Below, one piece after another: positions 14,354-21,363 of a stretch of DNA of 25,363 nt. Both the position numbers and the translations under genes were made by a program. Origin of the DNA: Candidatus Nitrosotalea sp. FS. GTDB lineage: Archaea; Thermoproteota; Nitrososphaeria; Nitrososphaerales; Nitrosopumilaceae. How positions within the stretch are numbered: position 1 is the stretch's first letter; each line of letters opens with the position of its first letter. The DNA lies in contig NZ_RCMC01000271.1 in NCBI RefSeq assembly GCF_011319475.1, positions 11,277-36,639 on the forward strand. Reading direction: 5' to 3'. The notes below the pieces were generated by a model. It had not been told where the DNA came from. It made no database searches and saw only the letters and a list, made by a program, of their open reading frames with translations.

Positions 14354-14482
14354 TTATTTCAAAAACGACACACAAGGAGCATTTTCCATTGGAACACAAA
14401 GAACTGTGCCTAGATATAGCATTGCGTAAAAGACTACTCCTGCAGCGATTCCCATAGAAATCCACCACATTCTCAGCTTCAT
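14354..14482 (-). CDS. Small single-pass membrane protein (42 aa)
   Basis: The 316-bp gap between taw1 and the alcohol dehydrogenase holds a short minus-strand frame encoding 42 residues. The start is MKLRMWWIS, with two positive charges, followed by one hydrophobic helix (about residues 6-30, including MGIAAGVVFYAMLYLGTVL), and a short tail with two Cys (CVPMENAPCVSF). The pattern fits an N-in membrane peptide, with the Cys-containing tail outside. A TATA-like element (14506-14514) is centred 28 bp before the ATG, as for the other genes here. I do not know the family. It may be a small subunit of a membrane complex, but this is inference. Confidence 0.6.
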   Translation of the reverse strand: MKLRMWWISMGIAAGVVFYAMLYLGTVLCVPMENAPCVSFLK

Positions 14483-14505
14483 ATTTGCGATTAGTTTTTT
14501 TGTTG

Positions 14506-14514
14506 CTAATAAAC
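14506..14514 (-). promoter_or_regulatory. TATA box of the 42-aa membrane protein gene
   Basis: GTTTATTAG on the minus strand is centred 28 bp before the ATG at 14482. No other gene on this strand would use it directly. Confidence 0.4.
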
Positions 14515-14612
14515 CTAACCTTGATTTTCAGAAAATATCTGATAGTATGATTCTGATCTAAAATTTAATTCTGGATTATATTTACTGGTATTATTTTTAT
14601 CCACAAAACTAT

Positions 14613-14621
14613 CTTATATGA
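14613..14621 (+). promoter_or_regulatory. TATA box of the alcohol dehydrogenase gene
   Basis: CTTATATGA is centred 24 bp before the ATG at 14641. It argues against the TTG at 14626 as start, since that would lie before the expected transcription start. Confidence 0.5.
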
Positions 14622-14640
14622 CGTATTGGTACCTCTGAAC

Positions 14641-15693
14641 ATGAATGCTGCAAGAATAATCAAAGTAAAAGAACCTCTGGAAGTTCAATCTCTTGAAACT
14701 CCAAAACCACGTGGTTCCCAAGTTCTAATTAAAGTAGAATCTGCAGGCGTATGTCATAGCGATATCCACCTGTGGGATGGCGGATATGAGGGTCCTGCAG
14801 GCTCATTCATGAAAACAACTGATAGGGGTGTCAAGTATCCATTAACTCCTGGACATGAAGTAGCTGGAGTAGTAGAGAGTATGGGAGAAGATGTGGAAGG
14901 ATTTGTAAAGAATGAAAAAGTTCTAGTCTTTCCTTGGATCGGTGAAGGTTTATGTCCAGCTTGTAGGGTTGGTGAGGAAAATCTTTGCGACAAACCTAGG
15001 TCGTTGGGTGTTTACAATGATGGAGGTTATGCAGAATATGTTCTTGTTCCAAATTACAAATATCTGGCAAAAATAAATGACATGGACACTGATGTATGTG
15101 CTCCTTTATCTTGTTCTGCTCTTACTGCTTATGGCGCAATTAAGACTGCAAAACTAAATCCAGATGATAATGTGGTGATTGTGGGTGCTGGAGGACTTGG
15201 ATTGATGGGTATTCAATTGGCTAAAGCAATTAGCGGTGCAAGAATAATTTCATTAGATGTTAATGATGACAAATTAAAAGTAGCAAAACAAAGCGGTGCG
15301 GATATTGTCATCAACTCTTCCAAGGAAGATCCTGTAAAAGCTATAATGGAATTAACAGGTAATTTGGGTGCTGATGCTGTAATTGATTTTGTCAATGCGA
15401 CAAAATCTGTAGAAACAGATATGCAAATTCTGCGACGTAGAGCTCGTGTTGTTCTTGTTGGTCTATTTGGTGGGTCTCTGCAGTTGAATCTTGTAACTAT
15501 GCCTACTAGGGCATACAAGTTAATGGGATCATATACTGGTTCCATGACTGATATGATTGAGTTAATTTCTCTTGCTCGTCGAGAAATAATAAAACCAGTG
15601 ATCTCAAACCGATTCAATCTCAATCAAGCAACTGAGGCATTAACAATGCTAAAAGAAGGAAAAATAATCGGTAGAGGAATAATTAATCCATAA
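14641..15693 (+). CDS. Zinc-dependent alcohol dehydrogenase, Sulfolobus ADH-like
   Basis: Medium-chain NAD(P)-dependent dehydrogenase. Catalytic zinc ligands are Cys38 (GVCHSD), His72 (GHE) and Cys158 (LSCSALTAY). The structural zinc lobe is GEGLCPACRVGEENLCD: Cys105, Cys108 and Cys116, with Glu102 in the place of the first Cys, the same Glu ligand known from Sulfolobus solfataricus ADH. The wording FPWIGEG...CRxGEEnLCD also matches that enzyme. The Rossmann fold has GAGGLGLMG, and Asp in SLDVND suggests NAD(H) preference. The substrate cannot be read from sequence. In an ammonia oxidiser, a semialdehyde reductase role in the 3-hydroxypropionate/4-hydroxybutyrate cycle is possible but unproven. 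An alternative TTG start at 14626 would add MVPLN. Confidence 0.93.
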   Translation: MNAARIIKVKEPLEVQSLETPKPRGSQVLIKVESAGVCHSDIHLWDGGYEGPAGSFMKTTDRGVKYPLTPGHEVAGVVESMGEDVEGFVKNEKVLVFPWIGEGLCPACRVGEENLCDKPRSLGVYNDGGYAEYVLVPNYKYLAKINDMDTDVCAPLSCSALTAYGAIKTAKLNPDDNVVIVGAGGLGLMGIQLAKAISGARIISLDVNDDKLKVAKQSGADIVINSSKEDPVKAIMELTGNLGADAVIDFVNATKSVETDMQILRRRARVVLVGLFGGSLQLNLVTMPTRAYKLMGSYTGSMTDMIELISLARREIIKPVISNRFNLNQATEALTMLKEGKIIGRGIINP

Positions 15694-15793
15694 ACCTAAC
15701 TAGTTCATAGTAAATAGTTACAAGTGTATCTGAAAGCAATACCTGTTGCTTGAGTTAAGATTAATACTGGATTGAAAAGGATTTTCCTTATGT

Positions 15794-15866
15794 GGCCCTT
15801 GTAGTACAGTGGCGAGTATAGGGGACTGTGGATCCCCGGACAGGGGTTCGATTCCCCTCAAGGGCC
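15794..15866 (+). tRNA. tRNA-His (anticodon GTG)
   Basis: Complete cloverleaf with anticodon loop CTGTGGA (anticodon GTG) on stem GGGGA/TCCCC, T-stem AGGGG/CCCCT and D-stem GTAC/GTAT. The extra 5' G(-1), the hallmark of tRNA-His, is encoded at 15794 and pairs with C73 at 15866, so it need not be added after transcription. No intron; CCA is not encoded. G15 in the D-loop is a potential archaeosine site. An A/T-rich GATTAATAC at 15759-15767 may be its promoter. Confidence 0.95.
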
Positions 15867-15876
15867 TTTTTTATTT
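15867..15876 (+). terminator. T-run terminator after tRNA-His
   Basis: TTTTTTATTT follows directly on the last base of the mature tRNA. It is a typical archaeal oligo-T terminator for a single tRNA gene. Confidence 0.5.
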
Positions 15877-15922
15877 AATTATAACAATTTGATAATTGAT
15901 ATTTCTTCAATTAACTAACTTT

Positions 15923-16270
15923 TTAAAATATCCCAAACTTACTTGATTCCATCTCTTCTTTTATGGCTAGTTTAACCTTGAGATTTTTTTGGCTGACCTT
16001 GTCGCTTAGCCATGTCAAAAACTTGTGTTCCAAGCCTTTTCCTTTTATCTTCTCAAAATCTGGACCCATCTGGTCTGATAGCCTTTTTACAAGAGACTTG
16101 TTGACACAAACTACATAGAAATGCCATCCAAAGGCAAATTCTGAATCAGTTACTATGAAATCATTTTCACCATGGACCATCTTTTCTACATTGCCAAGTG
16201 TTGATATGATAGCTTTACTGGTATTTTCATAATCTATAGCTGATACGTTGATGTTAATCCTTTCCTGCAT
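15923..16270 (-). CDS. Hypothetical protein (115 aa)
   Basis: I do not recognise this protein. It is soluble and mixed alpha/beta: an N-terminal beta-alpha-beta pattern (INVSAIDYENTSKAIISTLGN), a strand-rich middle with FAFGWHFYVVCVN, and a charged helical C-terminus (HKFLTWLSDKVSQKNLKVKLAIKEEM). There is a single Cys and no metal motif. The ATG start is 27 bp from a TATA-like element (AAATAAAAA on the plus strand at 16293-16301). It lies downstream of the methyltransferase gene on the same strand but with its own promoter. Confidence 0.65.
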   Translation of the reverse strand: MQERININVSAIDYENTSKAIISTLGNVEKMVHGENDFIVTDSEFAFGWHFYVVCVNKSLVKRLSDQMGPDFEKIKGKGLEHKFLTWLSDKVSQKNLKVKLAIKEEMESSKFGIF

Positions 16271-16292
16271 AATGTGAATTTATGATGTTTAC

Positions 16293-16301
16293 AAATAAAA
16301 A
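16293..16301 (-). promoter_or_regulatory. TATA box of the 115-aa hypothetical gene
   Basis: TTTTTATTT on the minus strand is centred 27 bp before the ATG at 16270. Confidence 0.4.
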
Positions 16302-16319
16302 CATGACTGATAATTCCAT

Positions 16320-17084
16320 CTAGTGATCAAGTAGATGTTCAACTTCAATGTTGAAAAAAGTCTTGAGAATTCCAATATAGCTTTTTACCGGGTCTGGTAT
16401 ATCATCTCCGCACGCAATTCCGAGATTTTTGGCATTTATCCATATCACAAGTGTTTGAAGTATAGTTAGAAATCTGTCATTTTCAACATTTTTTGAACCA
16501 ATAGCTTTGGAATATCTATCCGCAAATTCCCATGCAACAGCAAAATCAATACAGTCTGTATTGAATATTGCAAGCATCTGGTCTCGTAAAGATTCTGCTT
16601 TTTTGAATGGTATCACATTTAGAATGTATGGAAAATCTATCTTGTCTGGCATGTGTCCTGTAAGAGGACCCCATATGGTTATTATTTTACATCCTGATTT
16701 TAGATTTTGAAATCTTGGAATCATTTTCTCAATTATCTTTTCATCTGAAAACCAGAAGAGTATTACACTTGCATCATTAATATCAGAAATCGTAATGTCT
16801 TGATGTCTAAACGATCCATTTGTAATGTGTTTTTTCTGGAGTGATTCTTGGCCTTGTGATATTTTCTCTTTGTTGTTATCAATGCCTATGGCTTTCTTTA
16901 CCATAAATTCCTCTAACGCTATTATGATGCTGTTGCCCTTACCACACCCCAAATGATAAAATATGTCATTTTTTGTAAGATTTGCAAATCTAAAGATCTC
17001 TCTTAATGTCTCATCTGATAATTCGACATCTTCTCCACTGATTATGGAATTTGGAAGTGATGATAGATAATCCTCAATTTTCAT
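16320..17084 (-). CDS. SAM-dependent methyltransferase-like protein, possibly DOT1/aKMT-related
   Basis: Residues 25-150 look like a class I Rossmann methyltransferase: motif I FYHLGCGKGNSIIIALEE (42-59; the canonical D-x-G-x-G is H-L-G-C-G-K-G here), an acidic end to strand 2 (AIGIDNNKEKI) and a post-motif segment ASVILFWFSDEKI. The layout of a helix before motif I, 'LREIFRFANLTKNDIFYHLGCG', resembles the DOT1-like/aKMT protein lysine methyltransferases of Crenarchaea and Thaumarchaea. At 254 residues it is about 90 longer than aKMT. The extra C-terminal part is helical (LTILQTLVIWINAKNLG) and unknown to me. A TATA element at 17106-17115 overlaps the end of the next gene upstream. The substrate is unknown. 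Confidence 0.7.
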   Translation of the reverse strand: MKIEDYLSSLPNSIISGEDVELSDETLREIFRFANLTKNDIFYHLGCGKGNSIIIALEEFMVKKAIGIDNNKEKISQGQESLQKKHITNGSFRHQDITISDINDASVILFWFSDEKIIEKMIPRFQNLKSGCKIITIWGPLTGHMPDKIDFPYILNVIPFKKAESLRDQMLAIFNTDCIDFAVAWEFADRYSKAIGSKNVENDRFLTILQTLVIWINAKNLGIACGDDIPDPVKSYIGILKTFFNIEVEHLLDH

Positions 17085-17105
17085 TAAATCGATTATAGTT
17101 TACAC

Positions 17106-17115
17106 TAAATTTATT
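17106..17115 (-). promoter_or_regulatory. TATA box of the methyltransferase-like gene
   Basis: AATAAATTTA on the minus strand is centred 27 bp before the ATG at 17084. It overlaps the stop codon of the UPF0147 gene at 17111. Confidence 0.4.
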
Positions 17116-17395
17116 CCCTTATTCTTTCAAGGGCAGAAACTGCTTGCCACAGTGTAACTCTCACATATGATGGCATGTTAGGATCCTGAGATATGTCATC
17201 AAGAAGGCTTATTGCATTAGCGGCTCTCACAGAAACAGGGGCATCTTGTTTTTTCAGGTTTGTAACAAGGTCAGTCAAGTCTTTCTTGATGTTTCTTGGA
17301 GTAGAAGGGTTTGATGCAATTTCAGCTAGTGTGTTGATGGCCGTATTCAGAGTATCAATATTTGGATCCTTTTTGTCGACCATTGTAACATTCAA
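17111..17395 (-). CDS. UPF0147 family protein
   Basis: A small all-helical archaeal protein of unknown function. Recognised from the family pattern: a helix ending in IASNPSTPRNIKKDL, then VRAANAISLLDDISQDPNMPSYVRVTLWQAVSALERI, where 'ISxLDDISxDPNMPxxxR' is the signature. 94 residues is the usual size. The first codon is TTG at 17395, 25 bp from a strong TATA box; the in-frame ATG at 17383 would lie 37 bp away and is less likely. No Cys and no membrane segment. Confidence 0.85.
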   Translation of the reverse strand: MNVTMVDKKDPNIDTLNTAINTLAEIASNPSTPRNIKKDLTDLVTNLKKQDAPVSVRAANAISLLDDISQDPNMPSYVRVTLWQAVSALERIRE

Positions 17396-17415
17396 GCTTA
17401 TGCTAATTGATCTTA

Positions 17416-17425
17416 TTTTATAAAG
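17416..17425 (-). promoter_or_regulatory. TATA box of the UPF0147 gene
   Basis: CTTTATAAAA on the minus strand is the best TATA match in this region, 25 bp before the TTG start at 17395. It sits between that start and the stop of the Rieske ferredoxin gene. Confidence 0.5.
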
Positions 17426-17431
17426 TTTGCA

Positions 17432-17740
17432 CTATATTTCTACAAAGATATTTTCTGATTCGACTATCACTTTATACGAATTCAAGTCTTTTATCTTGAC
17501 AGGAAACTCTGAAAGATTACCTGTTTTACAATCAAATTTTGCCCCGTGCCATCCACATTTTATGATCTGTCCATCCAAACTTCCTTCGGAAAGGCTTGCT
17601 CCTGCATGAGTACAAGTATCATTTATTGCATAATAGTTTCCGTCTATATTTGCAACAAGTATGTCTTTTCCATCTATTGTGGCTTTTTGTATTTTACCTG
17701 GAGTAAAATCACTTGTTTTACCAACAATTATCTTTCCCAT
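17432..17740 (-). CDS. Soluble Rieske-type [2Fe-2S] ferredoxin
   Basis: A 102-residue Rieske ferredoxin of the type that feeds electrons to ring-hydroxylating oxygenases or acts as a stand-alone carrier. Box I is CTHAGAS (ligands Cys43, His45) and box II CGWHGAKFD (Cys62, His65). Both lack the extra disulfide Cys pair of bc1-type Rieske proteins, which marks the low-potential ferredoxin class. There is no signal peptide, so it is cytoplasmic, unlike the Rieske subunit at the left of the window. No oxygenase gene lies beside it in the window, so its partner is unknown. An A/T-rich element (17763-17775) may be its promoter. Confidence 0.92.
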   Translation of the reverse strand: MGKIIVGKTSDFTPGKIQKATIDGKDILVANIDGNYYAINDTCTHAGASLSEGSLDGQIIKCGWHGAKFDCKTGNLSEFPVKIKDLNSYKVIVESENIFVEI

Positions 17741-17806
17741 GTTTGATGGCAGATTTTATCTCTTAATAATTTTAATGTCTATGCTCTAGAGTATAGAAAT
17801 TATGCT

Positions 17807-18667
17807 TTAGACAAATTTTACGGTATTTTGCAGTTTGCCAAGGTTTTCTATCTCCATTTCTATCTTATCTCCATCCTTCAAAAATATGGCATCTGGTTTG
17901 TTTAGCATGACTCCGGCCGGTGTTCCAGTCGATATGATGTCTCCTTTCTCTAATGTCATTGCTTTGCTTAGTAGTGATACAATTGAGTATACCTTTAGAT
18001 GCATATTTGATGTTGAAGAGTTTTGTCTAATGTCTCCGTTTACCTTTGTTAGCATCTTCAGATTTTGTGGTTCTGGTATCTCATCTGCTGAAGTTATCCA
18101 AGGGCCACAAGGTGCAAAAGTATCAAAGCCTTTTGCTCTTGTAAACTGTTTATCTTTTGCTTGTATGTCTCTTGCAGAAGTATCGTTTAGAATCATGTAT
18201 CCAAAAATAGACTCTTTTGCCTGATTTTCTGATACGTTCTTACAATCTTTACCAATGATCACCGCAAGCTCAATTTCATAATCAAGCTTTGAAACGAATG
18301 ACGGGCAAACTATGTCGGATGTAGCTCCATTGAGTGTTGTTCTTGGTTTTATTACTATTGCTGGTTCATCTGGTGGAATCAAGTTCTGTTCTTTTGCATG
18401 ATCTTTGTAATTGAATGCCAAACAAATTATCTTGGATGGATTAGGAATTGGAGGAAGAAATTTGAAATCCGATAAGTTTTCTGTATATGTAAGATTTTTT
18501 GCATTGTTTTTTATTTCATCATACCAACCATCAAACAAGAAATCTTTGATACTTTGCGGTATTGGGATTCCTGTCTGTGATGTCATACTTTCTCTTGTCA
18601 AAACCTTTTCTCCATTGACAAAAGCATATGTTTCCATATTTTGTTTAAGCAATCTTGCAATCTTCAT
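17807..18667 (-). CDS. Fumarylacetoacetate hydrolase (FAH) family protein
   Basis: Metal-dependent enzyme of the FAH superfamily, whose members include hydratases, decarboxylases, acylpyruvases and oxaloacetate decarboxylases. Conserved elements: ICLAFNYKDHAKE, KPRTTLNG, the metal ligands in DYEIELAVIIG (Glu-x-Glu), LNDTSARDIQ (Asp), and GDIISTGTPAGV near the end. The precise reaction cannot be told from this. The preferred start is ATG at 18667 (MKIARLL), 5 bp after the gltX stop, giving 286 residues. A longer reading from 18718 would overlap gltX by 46 bp and add 17 unlike residues. It is the last gene of the ipk-idi-idsA-gltX series. Confidence 0.9.
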   Translation of the reverse strand: MKIARLLKQNMETYAFVNGEKVLTRESMTSQTGIPIPQSIKDFLFDGWYDEIKNNAKNLTYTENLSDFKFLPPIPNPSKIICLAFNYKDHAKEQNLIPPDEPAIVIKPRTTLNGATSDIVCPSFVSKLDYEIELAVIIGKDCKNVSENQAKESIFGYMILNDTSARDIQAKDKQFTRAKGFDTFAPCGPWITSADEIPEPQNLKMLTKVNGDIRQNSSTSNMHLKVYSIVSLLSKAMTLEKGDIISTGTPAGVMLNKPDAIFLKDGDKIEMEIENLGKLQNTVKFV

Positions 18668-18672
18668 TTTCT

Positions 18673-20379
18673 TCACTTGTGTGTGTATATCGCTTGATTT
18701 GCAGAATCTTTTCTGCAATATCCGAATCTCACGAACTGGATTTCTGCTCCCACATTTAACTCTAAGTAGTGTTGTTCTGTAATAGCTTGCTTGACTTCTA
18801 GACTGTTCTCATTAAATTGGTCATTTATGAATAGCACATCTGATATCAAAACTTCGATGTTTACTGGATTTTTTCTTGAAACCCATTGAATCTTGGGAAT
18901 GTCAGGTTTGTAACTAGTGTCTGTAATCTCCCCTTCAATTTCTGAACCTATCTTTGTTATTCTTATGTTGTATAACTCTAAGAGTCTTATCTCGTCGCCA
19001 ATCTTCAGTGTCTTGGCATCGTTTCCTGATATGTAGAAATTTCCATCTATCTTAATTTGTCTCTTACCCATGTTATTTTGTGGATGATTCGAAATTTCAA
19101 TTTCAGTAAGATTGTTGTTGGTTACTGTTATTTTTACAGGGTCAAAGACAATGAATAATCTTATACTTTCTGGGTCGATTATTTTTCGATTAAATGATTC
19201 AAGTGTCTCAAATGGTGGCATGGTATCAGATTTGGTAAAGCCAAGGGATATGACAAACTTCCTGATAGCTTCTGGAACTATGCCTCTTCTACGTAATCCC
19301 TCTAATGTTGGAAGTCTGGGATCGTCAAATCCTGATACTTTTCCTTCTTCTACTAGAGGTTTTAGTACTCTTTTGGAGACTGGCATTCCTTCAAATTCTA
19401 GCCTTGAAAATTCTAACATTTTGGGTTTACGCATACCCATCTTATCTAAAAGTGTGTAATAGAGTTCAGTTCGTAATTCATATTCTTTTGTTCTAAATGC
19501 ATGTGTAATTCCATCTATGCTATCTTCTATGGATACTGCAAAATCGTAATTTGGCCAAACTCTGTATTTGTTCTTGTGTATTGGATGCAATTCATCTATT
19601 ATTCTGAGTAAGGTGGGATCTCGCATGACTGTATTCTCTGAACTCATATCTCCTCGAAATCTAACTATTGCCTCTCCCGGTTTGAACTTGTCAAACATTT
19701 TCTTCCAGCGTATATTGTTCTGTTCAAGGTTTCCAGCTCTGCACTTACATGATATCATCTCTCTTCTATTCTTACTAATTGTCTCCTTATCACATGTACA
19801 CACGTATGCATGACCTGCCTCTATCAGTTCCTTTGCCTTTTCGTAAATTATTTCCATGTCATCTGAAGTATTTTTTATGAGATCATACTTGACACCTAGC
19901 CAGTCAAGACCAACTTTGATTGCTGCATAATACTCTAGTCTCTCTTTTTCTGGGTTTGTATCGTCAAATCTTAGAATGAGTTTCCCCCCGTACATCTTTG
20001 CATACTCTTCATCAATTATTGATGCCTTTGCATGCCCTATGTGGGGATAACCGTTAGGTTCTGGTGGAAAACGTGTAATGACCTTTCCCTGTTCTGCGTC
20101 CTCAAGTGGGGGTAAACCGATTCTTTCCTGTTTTGGTTTTACTATTAAAAGTTCAGCATATTTACTCTCAAGTTCTTTTCTCTGTACCTCTACTGATAGT
20201 TTGTTTACATCAATCACAGTTTGTGAAATGAGTGGAATGACATCTTTTATTCTAGATCGTAATTCTGGTTTTGTACCGATTACCTTGGATATGATTGAAT
20301 CATTTCTAGTTTTTCCATCATGTTCTGACGCATTAAGGAGAGCAATTCCTCTGATCATCCTTTTTAATTCGTCATCCAA
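18673..20379 (-). CDS. gltX: Glutamyl-tRNA synthetase, archaeal type
   Basis: Class I aminoacyl-tRNA synthetase that charges Glu onto tRNA-Glu and, in archaea, generally also onto tRNA-Gln for later amidation. An N-terminal helical region of about 95 residues precedes the catalytic core, as in archaeal/eukaryotic GluRS. The HIGH motif is PHIGHAKAS (residues 112-120), and the KMSKS-like loop is GMPVSKRVL. The insert has CTCD and CKC pairs that could bind zinc. The C-terminal all-beta anticodon-binding barrel (archaeal GlnRS-like) ends in GYCRKDSAN. The start is TTG at 20379, directly abutting the idsA stop, and gives the family's usual M-D-x-E-L start. ATG at 20358 is the alternative. 568 residues is typical. 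Confidence 0.95.
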   Translation of the reverse strand: MDDELKRMIRGIALLNASEHDGKTRNDSIISKVIGTKPELRSRIKDVIPLISQTVIDVNKLSVEVQRKELESKYAELLIVKPKQERIGLPPLEDAEQGKVITRFPPEPNGYPHIGHAKASIIDEEYAKMYGGKLILRFDDTNPEKERLEYYAAIKVGLDWLGVKYDLIKNTSDDMEIIYEKAKELIEAGHAYVCTCDKETISKNRREMISCKCRAGNLEQNNIRWKKMFDKFKPGEAIVRFRGDMSSENTVMRDPTLLRIIDELHPIHKNKYRVWPNYDFAVSIEDSIDGITHAFRTKEYELRTELYYTLLDKMGMRKPKMLEFSRLEFEGMPVSKRVLKPLVEEGKVSGFDDPRLPTLEGLRRRGIVPEAIRKFVISLGFTKSDTMPPFETLESFNRKIIDPESIRLFIVFDPVKITVTNNNLTEIEISNHPQNNMGKRQIKIDGNFYISGNDAKTLKIGDEIRLLELYNIRITKIGSEIEGEITDTSYKPDIPKIQWVSRKNPVNIEVLISDVLFINDQFNENSLEVKQAITEQHYLELNVGAEIQFVRFGYCRKDSANQAIYTHK

Positions 20380-21363
20380 TTAAAGACTCCTCTCTACCAC
20401 AAAATCAAGCAAAGAGAGCAATTCGTTTTTTGCAGGTCCATCGTATATTGATATGGCTTTCTTAGCTGTATCGGAATGATATGCAGCCTTTTGTTTTATT
20501 GCTGTTTCTATCCCGAGAGAAGAAATAGTTGATATGGCTTTTTCTACATCACTTTTTGAAACAGATGAATTACCAAACGCATTCAATATTATTTTCTTTT
20601 CTTGTTTACCAGCTTTTTTAATTGCCATCAAAATTGGTAATGATTTTTTCCCCTCTCTAATGTCATTTCCAACAGGTTTTTTTGTAATCCTTGGATCTCC
20701 TAAGACTCCAATTAGATCATCAATTATTTGAAAAGATATTCCCAAATTTCTTCCGAATGTAGAAAGTCTTATCACATCTGACAAATTTTTGTTTGCTGCT
20801 ATTGCACCCATTGCACAAGATGCCACAAACAACGATGACGTTTTTTTCTCAATCATTTTTATGTATTGAGTTTCATTTGGTATCTTACTTGATTTTGCCA
20901 TGCTAATGTCAAGTGATTGACCCTCGCATACATCAGTACATGCCTTTGCTAATGTAGTAACTAGATTTAGACCAACACCTTCTAACTGGTGCAAATAAGG
21001 TTTTGAAATGGTTTCAAATGCTCTTGAAAACAACAAATCTCCCGCAAGAATTCCGTTTGGCATTCCAAACCTGACATGAACCGTAGGTACACCATGTCTT
21101 ATCACATCATTATCCATGATGTCATCATGTACTAGTGTAAAATTATGTACCATCTCAATTGCTGCAGCTGCCGGTATTGCTTGTCTTGTAGTTCCTCCCA
21201 ATAGTTGACAGCTCTTGATGACCATGTATGGCCTCAATCTTTTTCCTCCATGTTCAATCAAATACCTTGCAGCTTGATACAGTTCCTTTGGTTCTCCTGA
21301 AAGTCTAGATGATAGAAAAGAATCTATTTTGGATGTAGTTTTTGCAAGTTTTTCTAACTTCAT
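20380..21363 (-). CDS. idsA: Geranylgeranyl diphosphate synthase (trans-prenyltransferase)
   Basis: Condenses IPP with allylic diphosphates to make the C20 chains of archaeal ether lipids. The first Asp-rich motif is DDIMD (residues 80-84) and the second DDLIGVLGD (215-223). HGGKRLRP (38-45) and GISFQIIDD are also present. Phe75, five residues before the first motif, is the bulky chain-length residue seen in archaeal GGPP synthases, so a C20 (or C15/C20) product is likely. The ATG at 21363 overlaps the idi stop as ATGA. A longer reading from 21447 would overlap idi by 88 bp and adds basic residues unlike the family. gltX follows with no gap. Confidence 0.93.
   Translation of the reverse strand: MKLEKLAKTTSKIDSFLSSRLSGEPKELYQAARYLIEHGGKRLRPYMVIKSCQLLGGTTRQAIPAAAAIEMVHNFTLVHDDIMDNDVIRHGVPTVHVRFGMPNGILAGDLLFSRAFETISKPYLHQLEGVGLNLVTTLAKACTDVCEGQSLDISMAKSSKIPNETQYIKMIEKKTSSLFVASCAMGAIAANKNLSDVIRLSTFGRNLGISFQIIDDLIGVLGDPRITKKPVGNDIREGKKSLPILMAIKKAGKQEKKIILNAFGNSSVSKSDVEKAISTISSLGIETAIKQKAAYHSDTAKKAISIYDGPAKNELLSLLDFVVERSL

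Noticed and set aside
15213..15623. 136-aa minus-strand frame inside the alcohol dehydrogenase
   Set aside because: Antisense to the conserved Rossmann domain; no independent evidence.
17835..18224. 129-aa plus-strand frame inside the FAH gene
   Set aside because: Hydrophobic antisense shadow of a conserved enzyme; no start signal.
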